Shown in pieces: positions 16,676 to 25,349 of a stretch of 64,000 nt of DNA; the stretch's first letter is position 1, and each line of letters begins with the position of its first letter. This DNA is from M2408 sp040386975 (lineage in GTDB: Bacteria > Bacteroidota > Bacteroidia > Flavobacteriales_D > Crocinitomicaceae). The DNA lies in contig JAZKEO010000001.1 of assembly GCA_040386975.1 (NCBI GenBank), positions 83,048 through 147,047 of the forward strand, written 5' to 3'. The notes below the pieces were generated by a model, which saw only the letters and a program-made list of their open reading frames with translations, was not told the DNA's origin and searched no databases. The position numbers and the translations under genes were made by a program.

Positions 16676-17833
16676 ATGTTTTTTACAGAAGAGCATCACC
16701 AATTCCGTCAAGGATTTAGAGATTTTTTACAAAAAGAAGTCGTTCCACATATTGATAAGTGGGAAAAAGACGGAACAATTGAACGTTTCATTTGGAAAAA
16801 ATTCGGCGACATGGGTTATTTTGGGATTAATTACCCAGAAGCTTATGGCGGTTTGAATTTAGATTTGTTTTTCACGACAATCTTTTTGGAAGAAATGCAA
16901 CGCATCAATTCTGGTGGTTTTGCAGCGGCGATGTGGGCACACACTTTTTTAGCGATGACACACTTAAAAGCCGAAGCTTCTGAAGAAATCAAGCAAAAAT
17001 ATTTAACAGCAAGTATCGCTGGAGACATGATTGGTTGCTTGTGTATCACAGAACCATTTGGTGGATCCGACGTTTCTGCAATGCGTTCAACAGCTGTCAA
17101 AGAAGGTGATTCATATATTATCAACGGTTCAAAAACATTTATCACAAACGGAATTTACAGCGATTATTTAATTGTTGCAGCAAAAACTTCTCCTGAACTT
17201 GGAAACAAGGGAATGAGCATCTTTTTAGTTGATAGAGATACCCCAGGTCTTTCTTCTGCTAAATTGGATAAATTAGGTTGGAGAGCTTCTGATACCGCAG
17301 AAATTTCATTCGATAACGTAAAAATCCCAGCTTCAAACTTAATGGGTGAAGAAGGAAAAGGATTTTTCTACATCATGCAACATTTCGCTTTAGAAAGGTT
17401 GGTGATGGGAATCAATGCGCATGCTCGTGCAGAATATGCGATTGAATATACTTTACAATACATGTCTGAAAGAACTGCTTTCGGAAAAACAATCGATAAA
17501 TTCCAAGTTTTAAGACACAAAATAGCTCATCACGCATCAAATGTTGAAATGGTGAAATCATTCAACTACATGATTGTGAAACGTTTGCAAGATGGCGAAT
17601 ACGTTGTGAAAGAAGCAAGTATGTCAAAATTAAACGCAACACGCATTTCCGATGAGGTAATTTACGATTGTTTGCAAATGCTTGGCGGATACGGTTACAT
17701 GGAAGAATACAAATTAGCTCGAATGTTTAGAGATAGTCGCCTTGGACCAATCGGTGGAGGAACTTCAGAAATCCTATGTGAAATTATCGCCAAAATGGTG
17801 ATTGACAAAGTAGATTACAAACCTGCAACTTAA
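16676..17833 (+). CDS. Acyl-CoA dehydrogenase (isovaleryl/long-chain-like)
   Basis: 385 residues, the normal size, FAD-dependent, soluble. Family motifs: CLCITEPFGGSDVSAM (FAD/substrate loop, about 122-137), FITNG and the C-terminal GGYGYMEEYKLARMFRDSRLGPIGGGTSEI. The position of the medium-chain enzyme's catalytic glutamate is glycine here (IGGGTSE), but the segment FALERLVMG has the glutamate used as base by isovaleryl- and long-chain-type enzymes, so activity is expected. It oxidises an acyl-CoA to the enoyl-CoA in fatty acid or branched-chain amino acid breakdown. It has its own promoter and terminator. Substrate chain length is not decidable from sequence. Confidence 0.92.
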   Translation: MFFTEEHHQFRQGFRDFLQKEVVPHIDKWEKDGTIERFIWKKFGDMGYFGINYPEAYGGLNLDLFFTTIFLEEMQRINSGGFAAAMWAHTFLAMTHLKAEASEEIKQKYLTASIAGDMIGCLCITEPFGGSDVSAMRSTAVKEGDSYIINGSKTFITNGIYSDYLIVAAKTSPELGNKGMSIFLVDRDTPGLSSAKLDKLGWRASDTAEISFDNVKIPASNLMGEEGKGFFYIMQHFALERLVMGINAHARAEYAIEYTLQYMSERTAFGKTIDKFQVLRHKIAHHASNVEMVKSFNYMIVKRLQDGEYVVKEASMSKLNATRISDEVIYDCLQMLGGYGYMEEYKLARMFRDSRLGPIGGGTSEILCEIIAKMVIDKVDYKPAT

Positions 17834-17855
17834 AAAGGGTTTTAAAAGATATAGG

Positions 17856-17884
17856 AAAGCTGTTCAATTTGGACGGCTTTTTTT
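17856..17884 (+). terminator. Rho-independent terminator after the acyl-CoA dehydrogenase gene
   Basis: Arms AAAGCTGTTC / GGACGGCTTT (with T-G wobbles) around a short AATTT loop, running into TTTTTTT. It lies 23 nt after the stop codon. Confidence 0.75.
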
Positions 17885-17961
17885 GTTAAGAAAGGTACTT
17901 TTAGGAATATATTGATTGATTTTTTAACTGGTTGCAAGATTAATCGAATAAACCAAATAAT

Positions 17962-18009
17962 GATGCCGTAGGTATCAAATGTTTGTAACGGTGGATTTTA
18001 ATCCACCGT
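17962..18009. repeat. REP-like pair of palindromes
   Basis: Two hairpins 11 nt apart: GATGCCGTAGGTATC (17962-17976, six-pair stem with one wobble) and ACGGTGGATT-TT-AATCCACCGT (17988-18009, perfect 10-base arms). The GC-rich arms stand out in this AT-rich spacer. It resembles extragenic palindromic elements mobilised by REP-associated transposases, but no transposase gene is present in the window. Confidence 0.6.
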
Positions 18010-18121
18010 GGAAAGAAACGTAAATTTGTTTTTGGCGTGTGTTTTTGAACAAAAACCATGACAAAAACGGAAATAATCCCCCAACTTGGTGGACAAATTT
18101 CTTAAGGAAAATTAGTGAATT

Positions 18122-19456
18122 TTAATCTTGAAAAAGTACAATTTCGCCATTTTTTTCAAAATAGAAATTTGTTTTTCCAAAATTATGATAATACATAAAC
18201 GCCCATTTTTCCATTTTATATGTAGCCATTTTCTTCGAAATTATGGGATCATATGAAACAGCATTTGAAAAAGGTTTAAATTCAGTAAAAATTTTGCCTT
18301 TCCCGTTTATGATTTTATAATATTTATCTTCTTCCCTTAATTTTACCATAAATACTACTTCCTCATCGATATAATTGGCATTAAAAGATTCAAAAATTTC
18401 ATTTTTACCACGTACATTTTTCGGAAAACTTGCTAACGATTTAAAAAAGATTGTTTGCATTTGATTGTTTTGTACTTCTTCGCCATTCAAATCATAAATA
18501 GAATACCAAATTCCTAAAACTTCTAATTTATCGGAAATATTGCCATAAACAATCAAATTGTTATCTATAATTTTTGTTGAAAAAAAAGATTGTAAAGTTC
18601 CGTTTAATTCTCCAAAATCTACTTTGTAATCCTGAAAATGCGCTCCTAAATTTTGATTAATTGAATTCAAACCTAGTGAGAATGAAATTTCTGGAATTTT
18701 ATCTAAGATTATATTTGAACTAATTTCCTTTATAATACTTAAATCATTCAAAGAAATTTGATATGTTTTTAAAATGAATTTTTGTTTGTCAAATTTAGTA
18801 TGAGTAATTATTAATTTTTCATTGTCATTATAAATTAATTTAGGCTCAGAATCTTCCTTGTAACTTTTGTTTTCATCAGTTTTTAAATCTTTGATTTTAT
18901 TAATTTTTATTTTTTCATTTTCATCTAGAAGAAAACTGTAATACTCTTCTATGTTTTTATTTTCATCTGAATTAACTTTCAATATCAACACAAGTTTATT
19001 TTCAGAAGCAACTCCCATTACAATTTTTGAAATTGATTTTGCTTTGATTGGATTAATTTGTTCTTGAGTAAGAATTATTTCTTTTACTTTTCCTTCTCGA
19101 TCAATTTTATTAATTCTAAGAGGGTTTTCCTTATCTGCTTTTTCATAAATTGATGTTGCTTTAAAAGCACTTAAATTAACTAAATAGGCATATTTTGAAT
19201 TGTTATATGAAATAGTATAATTGTAAGTGTTATAAGGCTTTATTTCACTTTCCCACAATCTTTTTCCATTTTCATCATAATAAGAAAAAAGATGAACTTT
19301 TGATTCATTAGCACCAAAACTAGGACTTTTAACTACTAATGTACCTTCACCCCAGGGTGCAATTTTTTTAATTTTACCTGAACCAGCATCAAATTTAGTT
19401 TGGGAATTAAAAAAGGTGTAACTTAAACTGAGAGCAAATAATAGGATGTATTTCAT
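18122..19456 (-). CDS. Exported protein of unknown function
   Basis: 444 residues. It begins with a signal peptide (MKYILLFALSLSYTFFNSQ) and has a mature region rich in beta-strand, with repeated blade-like segments such as KRLWESEIKPYNTYNYTISY, KLVLILKVNSDENKN and EKLIITHTKFDKQKF. The pattern suggests a beta-propeller-like or beta-rich secreted protein, but I do not recognise a named family. No lipobox cysteine and no T9SS sorting domain at the C terminus, so periplasm or outer membrane association is most likely. It is monocistronic, with its own promoter box 14 nt upstream. Confidence 0.7.
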   Translation of the reverse strand: MKYILLFALSLSYTFFNSQTKFDAGSGKIKKIAPWGEGTLVVKSPSFGANESKVHLFSYYDENGKRLWESEIKPYNTYNYTISYNNSKYAYLVNLSAFKATSIYEKADKENPLRINKIDREGKVKEIILTQEQINPIKAKSISKIVMGVASENKLVLILKVNSDENKNIEEYYSFLLDENEKIKINKIKDLKTDENKSYKEDSEPKLIYNDNEKLIITHTKFDKQKFILKTYQISLNDLSIIKEISSNIILDKIPEISFSLGLNSINQNLGAHFQDYKVDFGELNGTLQSFFSTKIIDNNLIVYGNISDKLEVLGIWYSIYDLNGEEVQNNQMQTIFFKSLASFPKNVRGKNEIFESFNANYIDEEVVFMVKLREEDKYYKIINGKGKIFTEFKPFSNAVSYDPIISKKMATYKMEKWAFMYYHNFGKTNFYFEKNGEIVLFQD

Positions 19457-19470
19457 GATTTATATTTTTA

Positions 19471-19478
19471 CAAATATA
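19471..19478 (-). promoter_or_regulatory. Promoter -7 box (TATATTTG) for the 444-residue exported protein
   Basis: Perfect TAnnTTTG on the minus strand, 14 nt before the ATG at 19456. Confidence 0.6.
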
Positions 19479-19563
19479 GATAAATTTGATTCTAAAGCTA
19501 ATAATGAATCAATTTAGTAATATTTACCAACACAAAACCTCACTCTTTTTTACTAAAAATTAC

Positions 19564-19571
19564 TACATTTG
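19564..19571 (+). promoter_or_regulatory. Promoter -7 box (TACATTTG) for the 19.6-24.7 kb operon
   Basis: Perfect TAnnTTTG match, 38 nt before the ATG at 19610. Confidence 0.55.
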
Positions 19572-19609
19572 ACCGCGAAACAGCATCACAGATAATCTCA
19601 AAAGCAAAA

Positions 19610-20731
19610 ATGAGAAAAACACTTACTTTCCTTTTATTTTTAACGCAACTAAATCTATCTTTTGCTCAAGAAAAAATCCCTTTGGTTTTTCCTAATGATT
19701 CCATTTTTGAAGTAAATGATTCGGTTAATAAATTGCCTTTGGTGCAGTTGAAAATTAGTCCAATTAGTTTATCTACTGGAAATTATATTAAGTTTCAGAA
19801 TGAGGATTTATCATATATTATCAATACTTTCGATATTGAGGGACAAATTAACTACAAAAATTATTCATTTGATCTGGATTTTAAAAAATCATATCAAAAA
19901 TCTTTCAGTTTTGAAAATGACTTTGGTTTGTATTTATATGATTTGACAGGTTATTTTTCAGAGTTTAACTCAAATTTTGAATATCGTTTTAAAACAACGA
20001 AAGGTTTTGGTTTTTGCAAAATAAAAAATAAAATTAACCCAGATAGTAAAATCAATGTTCGTTCTTTTAAAAATGTTTTAGTCGTTAAAAGCTTTAAGAA
20101 TTTATCATTACTCGCTGGAATTACTCAATTTAATTATTTTCATCCATTTTTATTAGCAAGAGATTATTCTTATTCAACAATAATCGATTCAGCAGATGTT
20201 GACTATTTTAATTTTAAGTATTTTTATAGTAGCAAACAAACTCAGATAAATATTGGATTTCGATATGCTATTTTGAAAAATGTTGCTTTAAAAACGACAA
20301 ATGCCAAAGGATATAAATTTACTAATTTTAGCGCTTATGCTAAACTAAACTTTACAATTACTGAATCTCCAACTTTTTTGATAGTTGAAAATGCACTTAT
20401 GGAAAACAAATACAATTCTTATCTTACATCAGTAAATCAAAAGCAAAATTTCATTAAGCCTTCAAAAGAAGAATTAAAAAATGTGAATAATATTGGTTTG
20501 GGTATAAGAATTGGGTTTGATTATCAATTTAACCCAAATAATTCAATGTTTGGTTGGAGGTTTGGTGCTGAATTTATAAAAAACCCGACTTATTCTTATC
20601 TTAGTTATACACAAACATATAATCATGAGTTCGATAGAGTTGATGGTGGAGGAGGCGGTGGCAGTATTCACAATTCTTATTTCGCTATAAAATTAGGAAT
20701 GATATTAAATTCAAGACAATGGAAAAAATGA
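19610..20731 (+). CDS. Envelope protein of unknown function (likely outer-membrane beta-barrel), first of a related pair
   Basis: 373 residues with a signal peptide (MRKTLTFLLFLTQLNLSFAQ). The mature N terminus reads EKIPLVFPNDSIFEVNDS, and the rest alternates aromatic/hydrophobic and polar residues in strand-length blocks, as in outer-membrane barrels. A glycine run (VDGGGGGGSIHNSYF) lies close to the C terminus. I do not recognise a family. The next gene begins within its stop codon (ATGA) and encodes a protein that opens the same way (Q..I.FP..D...), so the two look like diverged duplicates. The third gene of the likely operon is a GH3/beta-lactamase fusion. Confidence 0.7.
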   Translation: MRKTLTFLLFLTQLNLSFAQEKIPLVFPNDSIFEVNDSVNKLPLVQLKISPISLSTGNYIKFQNEDLSYIINTFDIEGQINYKNYSFDLDFKKSYQKSFSFENDFGLYLYDLTGYFSEFNSNFEYRFKTTKGFGFCKIKNKINPDSKINVRSFKNVLVVKSFKNLSLLAGITQFNYFHPFLLARDYSYSTIIDSADVDYFNFKYFYSSKQTQINIGFRYAILKNVALKTTNAKGYKFTNFSAYAKLNFTITESPTFLIVENALMENKYNSYLTSVNQKQNFIKPSKEELKNVNNIGLGIRIGFDYQFNPNNSMFGWRFGAEFIKNPTYSYLSYTQTYNHEFDRVDGGGGGGSIHNSYFAIKLGMILNSRQWKK

Positions 20732-21789
20732 AAATATATTTGATTTTGTTTTTTGTGGGTTTTTATAAATTAAATTATTTTTCACAAAATAATACTCCAA
20801 TTACATTTCCAAAGGGAGACACTATTGTTATGGAAGATTATGGTTTGATTTTGCCAAAATGGAAGGTCGATTTTAATCCGCATATTAATTCTGGTTCCAG
20901 TGGAGGTTATTTAGGTTTAGGAGCAGAATTTAGTTATCATATAAATGATGCGTTTTCAAGTAAAATTAACTTGAACGAAAATTATAATGTTTACTATGGA
21001 ATTGGAGGTGATTTCTTAACGACTAATTATTCATTTGATTTTTATTATTTACTTTTTTATAAAAATAAAATTAAACCTGCTTTTTTTCTTAAAAAATTTT
21101 ACAACAAGACAACTAATAGTTTTTTTAAACCTACTGTTGCAATTAAAAAGAAAAAACAGATAAAAATTGGTTTAGGTTTAACAAATAAATGTGTGAGAGA
21201 TGAGATGGTTAGATTTGATCATTATTATCGCGAGGAGAAAGCACATTATATTGGTAATAGTTTATTTGTCACTTCTGGTCCTATAGATTACGTTTTTGAT
21301 GAAGATGATTTAGAATTTGATTATGATGGATTTATTAATGAACTTCAGTCAATAAAATATTTTAATCAATATTCTTTAAAATTAACTTTAAATTATTCAA
21401 TCAATAAAGATTATAAATTTTCCATTCAGGATAGAGTCATTAAAAAGAAGAGTTTAAATGAATATTATTGCTCTATGTTAATCGGGATTTCTCAAAATGC
21501 AAAATATGATGATAAAAATCAAAATTTTGATATTAAAAATAATTTTGTTGGAAGAGTTGATTATAAAAGATTTGGTTGGGCCTTTGGCGTTAAACATACA
21601 CTTAAATTTATTAACATAAATTATGAAATAGGTGTGTTACCAAATTATATTTTCACTTCAGATTTTTATCAAGAGGCAATCAACTATAATTCATATATGT
21701 TTGAAAATATTATGAAAGATAATAGATGGTTTTATACTCAATTCTCAATCGGCTACACTTTCGGACAAAAAATAAAACCTTCAAAATAA
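20728..21789 (+). CDS. Envelope protein of unknown function (likely outer-membrane beta-barrel), second of a related pair
   Basis: 353 residues from MKIYLILFFVGF. This start sits in an ATGA overlap with the previous stop; an in-frame ATG three codons earlier (20719) is possible. It has a signal peptide ending near KLNYFSQ and a mature start NNTPITFPKGDTIVMEDY that parallels the upstream neighbour. The body is rich in strand-forming aromatic stretches (YSFDFYYLLFYKN, YSIGYTFGQ at the C terminus), consistent with an outer-membrane barrel. No family recognised. Eight bases separate it from the GH3 fusion gene, so an operon is likely. Confidence 0.7.
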   Translation: MKIYLILFFVGFYKLNYFSQNNTPITFPKGDTIVMEDYGLILPKWKVDFNPHINSGSSGGYLGLGAEFSYHINDAFSSKINLNENYNVYYGIGGDFLTTNYSFDFYYLLFYKNKIKPAFFLKKFYNKTTNSFFKPTVAIKKKKQIKIGLGLTNKCVRDEMVRFDHYYREEKAHYIGNSLFVTSGPIDYVFDEDDLEFDYDGFINELQSIKYFNQYSLKLTLNYSINKDYKFSIQDRVIKKKSLNEYYCSMLIGISQNAKYDDKNQNFDIKNNFVGRVDYKRFGWAFGVKHTLKFININYEIGVLPNYIFTSDFYQEAINYNSYMFENIMKDNRWFYTQFSIGYTFGQKIKPSK

Positions 21790-21797
21790 AACAAAAA

Positions 21798-24725
21798 ATG
21801 TTCTTCAAAAAAATCATCTTTTTTTCAATCATTGCCTTATTTTTTAGCTTAACGCATAGAAATAAACATACTTTCAAAAATAAAAAATCAAAAATTCATG
21901 CAATTCCAGAATTTGCAAAATCAGACAATGCGTGGGCAAAATCTATTTTGAAGTCTATGACTTTGGAAGAAAAGATTGCGCAATTTTTTATGGTGGCAAC
22001 TTGGTCAAATAAAAACGAAGAACATCAAGCAGAAATTGAAAATTTGATTAAAAATCAAAAAATTGGTGGATTAATTTACTTTCAAGGCACGCAAGAAAGC
22101 ATGAAAACATCGATTTCCCGTTTTCAGGGAGTTTCCAAAACACCACTTTTGATTGGAATGGACGCTGAATGGGGAATTGCCATGCGTTTAAATGAAGCGG
22201 AACGTTTTCCTTATGCTTACACGATTGGAGCGGCAAACGACACGATCTTGTCAGAAAAATTAGGCGCGATGATTGCCCAAGAATGTAAAGAAATGGGCGT
22301 TCACATCAATTTTGCTCCTGTGGCAGATGTCAACTCGAATTCTGAAAATCCTGTAATTGGCTTTCGCTCTTTTGGAGAAAATTCTTTGCATGTTTCGAAA
22401 CACGTCGCAGCAATGGTTCGCGGAATGGAAAAAAACGGTATTTTGACGAGCATCAAACATTTTCCGGGACATGGCGACACAGACAAAGATTCACATCTTG
22501 AATTGCCAACGGTTAGCCACAGCAAAGAGCAATTTGAAACGATTGATTTTCTGCCTTTTGAAGCGGGAATCAAAGCTGGAGCTTCGTCTGTGATGGTTGG
22601 ACATTTAAACGTGCCGAATTTGGATAATTCCGATGTTCCAAGTTCGCTTTCAAAAACCATTATTCAAGATTACTTAAAAAAGAATTTGAATTTCAAAGGT
22701 TTAGTCATCAGCGATGCTTTGAATATGAAAGCTGTTGCCGACAAATACGGAAAAATTGATGTGGTTGTGAAAGCCTTTGAAGCTGGAAACGATATTTTGT
22801 TATTCCCCGAAAATGTGGAAGATGCGATTAACGCGATTGCAAAAAAAGTTCAAGCAGGAGAAATCTCAGAAGCCGATATTGACGAAAGATGTTTGAAAAT
22901 TTTAAATGCGAAACATCACGCAATGAATCACAAAGCGACTAAAATTTATACAAAAGGCGAAATTGAATGGGCAAAAAAAGATTGCTACGAAAAAGCTTTT
23001 ACTTTGGCGAAAAACGCAAATAATGCTCTTCCTTTGACGAATGTGAATTCAAAAATTGCGATTGTCAACATTGGCGTGAAAACCGCAGCTTTTAAAGAAA
23101 TGGTTCGCAAATTTCACGAGGTGGATGTGTTTCATTTTTATTCTTTTGAAGAAGCGAGCGAACGTATGAAAGTTAATTTGTCGAAATATGATGTCGTTAT
23201 CACGTCCATTCACGCAAAATCAGTTACCGCAAACGCAAATTTTTCAACTCCCGGGAAATTAGAAAATTGGTTGGTTTCCGTTCCTGAAGAAAAAAATCAT
23301 GTTTTAGTGCTTTTCGGCAATCCGAATTTGCTAAAAGAAACAAAATTGACGTCAAATTTTGATGCTTTGTTTTTGGCTTATGAAAATCATCAGTTTTCAC
23401 AAGAACAAGCTGCACAATTGCTTTTTGGAGCAATCGGAGCAAATGGAAAAATTCCTTTTAAAGTCTCAGATGAAATTTCTTTGAATAGCGGAATCGAATT
23501 GAAAGATGCCAAACGTTTGAAATTTTCTCAGCCAGAAGAACTAAACATCAATCCAACTGATTTAGAGAGAATCGACGCCTTGGTTCAAAAAGGAATTTCC
23601 GCAAAAGCATTTCCAGGATGTCAAGTTTTAGTCGCAATAAAAGGTAAAATCATTTATCAAAAAAGTTTTGGAACAATCACGTACGAAGACACAACTCCTG
23701 TGAACAACAACATTGTGTATGATATCGCTTCGGTAAGTAAAATTGTCGGTTCGACCGCTGGTTTGATGCGACTTCAAACACAAGGAAAATTCTCTTTAAA
23801 CAAGCAATTGAAAGATTACATTCCAGAATTGGTTGAGAATTATCCAGTTGGAAATATTTTGCTTAAAAATATGATGGCTCATCAAGCTGGATTTACTCCG
23901 TGGATAGCATTTTACAAACAAACGGTGAACTACGGAGTCCCAAATTTCGCGATTTATTCCAATACCAAGAAAACGAATTTTGAAGTTCTAGTTGCAAAAG
24001 ATTTATGGATTCGCAACGATTATGAAAAAGTGATTTATAAAACGATTTTACAAACTCCTTTGACTAGAAAACCAAAATATGAATATTCTGATTTAGGTTA
24101 TTATTTTGCCAAAAAGTTGATTGAAAAACAATCTGGCTTGAGTTTGGATAATTTCATGTATCAAGAATTTTATGATCCGATGGGCTTAAAAAATATGCGT
24201 TATTTGCCACTTTTACATTTTCCCACGAGTAAAATCGCACCAACAGAAAGTGATAGTGCTTTCAGAACGCAGATTGTACACGGTTTTGTTCACGATCCAG
24301 GCGCAGCAATGCTTGGTGGAGTAGGAGGACACGCAGGAATTTTTTCAAATTCCCAAGATTTAGCTGCGATGATGCAATTGTTTTTGAACAAAGGCTTTTA
24401 CGGAAATAGAGAATACATTTCGCCAGAAGTTGTTAAAGAATTTACTTCCGTTCAGCTAAAAGGAAATAGAAGAGGAGCAGGATTTGATAAACCAACAGCA
24501 AATAAAAAAGCGGGACCAACTTGTAGTTTAGTATCTTCTGAAAGTTTCGGGCATTCAGGTTTTACTGGAACTTTCACGTGGGCTGACCCGATGTACGGAA
24601 TCAATTACGTCTTTCTTTCAAACCGTGTTTATCCAGATGCTAGAAACAAAAAAATTCAAGAAATGAATATTCGTAGCGATATTCAAAAAGTGATTTATGA
24701 GGCAGTTTTGAAAGCTGGTAGGTAA
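21798..24725 (+). CDS. GH3 beta-N-acetylglucosaminidase fused to a serine beta-lactamase-fold domain
   Basis: 975 residues from MFFKKIIFFSIIALFFSL, which starts a signal peptide or anchor; an upstream in-frame start inside the previous gene was rejected. Residues about 35-390 form a glycoside hydrolase family 3 domain with the NagZ-type loop KHFPGHGDTDKDSH (K220-H233). A C-terminal GH3-associated alpha/beta domain follows (about 410-590). Residues about 600-975 are a class C beta-lactamase/penicillin-binding-like serine hydrolase: S645-V-S-K648, Y763-S-D, and GHSGFTG near 915. It probably cleaves peptidoglycan sugars and peptides or esters in the periplasm. The second domain does not by itself imply antibiotic resistance. 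Such fusions are known in Bacteroidota. Confidence 0.9.
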   Translation: MFFKKIIFFSIIALFFSLTHRNKHTFKNKKSKIHAIPEFAKSDNAWAKSILKSMTLEEKIAQFFMVATWSNKNEEHQAEIENLIKNQKIGGLIYFQGTQESMKTSISRFQGVSKTPLLIGMDAEWGIAMRLNEAERFPYAYTIGAANDTILSEKLGAMIAQECKEMGVHINFAPVADVNSNSENPVIGFRSFGENSLHVSKHVAAMVRGMEKNGILTSIKHFPGHGDTDKDSHLELPTVSHSKEQFETIDFLPFEAGIKAGASSVMVGHLNVPNLDNSDVPSSLSKTIIQDYLKKNLNFKGLVISDALNMKAVADKYGKIDVVVKAFEAGNDILLFPENVEDAINAIAKKVQAGEISEADIDERCLKILNAKHHAMNHKATKIYTKGEIEWAKKDCYEKAFTLAKNANNALPLTNVNSKIAIVNIGVKTAAFKEMVRKFHEVDVFHFYSFEEASERMKVNLSKYDVVITSIHAKSVTANANFSTPGKLENWLVSVPEEKNHVLVLFGNPNLLKETKLTSNFDALFLAYENHQFSQEQAAQLLFGAIGANGKIPFKVSDEISLNSGIELKDAKRLKFSQPEELNINPTDLERIDALVQKGISAKAFPGCQVLVAIKGKIIYQKSFGTITYEDTTPVNNNIVYDIASVSKIVGSTAGLMRLQTQGKFSLNKQLKDYIPELVENYPVGNILLKNMMAHQAGFTPWIAFYKQTVNYGVPNFAIYSNTKKTNFEVLVAKDLWIRNDYEKVIYKTILQTPLTRKPKYEYSDLGYYFAKKLIEKQSGLSLDNFMYQEFYDPMGLKNMRYLPLLHFPTSKIAPTESDSAFRTQIVHGFVHDPGAAMLGGVGGHAGIFSNSQDLAAMMQLFLNKGFYGNREYISPEVVKEFTSVQLKGNRRGAGFDKPTANKKAGPTCSLVSSESFGHSGFTGTFTWADPMYGINYVFLSNRVYPDARNKKIQEMNIRSDIQKVIYEAVLKAGR

Positions 24726-24757
24726 GAAAAAAGTATTATTTGGAAAAAATAAAATAA

Positions 24758-24869
24758 TTTTGAACCACGGAGAGCAAGAGAAAAAAAGAAAATAATTTTA
24801 TTCATGAGAATAAAATTTCAAAATGCAAGTTTAAAAAACTCTTTTTCTCTTGCTCTCCGTGGTTCAAAA
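24758..24869. terminator. Long bidirectional hairpin between convergent genes
   Basis: Perfect 28-base arms: 24758-24785 (beginning TTTTGAACCACGGAGAGC) and 24842-24869 (ending GGTTCAAAA). Inside the loop is a second perfect stem, AATTTTATTC / GAATAAAATT (24794-24817). T-rich flanks exist on both strands, so it can end transcription of the GH3 fusion (+) and of bcp (-). Confidence 0.75.
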
Positions 24870-24887
24870 AAAAGAAATATACTTAAA

Positions 24888-25349
24888 TTAGTCCTTTAAT
24901 TTGCTTAAAATCTTTTTAGCGAATTCAACATGTGCCTTCACATTACTCAAAGAATTATAAATTCCTCGAATAATTCCATCTTTGTCAACAACAAATGTTT
25001 CACGCCCTTGAATTAATCCGAAAATACTTTTTTTAACCGAAAATTTATTTCTTATAATCCCATTTTCATCGGATAAAATGTCAAAAGTCAAGTTGTTTTT
25101 TGTTGCAAAATCTTTGTGAGACTTAACAGAATCTGAGCTAATCCCGAAAATCGTAGCATTCAACTTCGAAAATTCATCCATTTGATTTCTGAATTCACAC
25201 GCTTGAGCGGTGCAACCTCCCGTATTGTCTTTTGGATAAAAATAAATGACAAGATGTTGATGTCCAATGAAATTCTTTATATTGATAAGTTTTCCGTCTT
25301 GATTTTTTAATTCAAAAGTGGGACATGTGTCGCCGATTTTTGGTTTCAT
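24888..25349 (-). CDS. bcp: Peroxiredoxin, Bcp/PrxQ type
   Basis: 153 residues, cytosolic. N-terminal GDTCPTFELKNQDGK and the active-site segment FYPKDNTGGCTAQACEFRNQ hold the peroxidatic cysteine (second Cys-bearing position, C46 in AQACEF or C41 in GGCT; in Bcp the one in PGCTxEAC is the peroxidatic T-x-x-C partner). The usual P-G-C-T is G-G-C-T here. It reduces peroxides with thioredoxin. It overlaps the photolyase gene by 4 nt at its 5' end, giving a phosphoesterase-photolyase-Bcp operon. Confidence 0.9.
   Translation of the reverse strand: MKPKIGDTCPTFELKNQDGKLINIKNFIGHQHLVIYFYPKDNTGGCTAQACEFRNQMDEFSKLNATIFGISSDSVKSHKDFATKNNLTFDILSDENGIIRNKFSVKKSIFGLIQGRETFVVDKDGIIRGIYNSLSNVKAHVEFAKKILSKLKD

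Noticed and set aside
17740..17780. Acyl-CoA dehydrogenase seeming to lack its catalytic glutamate (GGG instead of EG in the C-terminal motif)
   Set aside because: The isovaleryl- and long-chain-type enzymes use a glutamate in the helix containing ERLV, and FALERLVMG is present, so the enzyme is expected to be active.
23600..24725. Beta-lactamase-fold domain as an antibiotic resistance gene
   Set aside because: It is fused to a GH3 domain in a peptidoglycan-type hydrolase. The SxxK and YxD motifs fit a peptidase or esterase, and resistance cannot be inferred.
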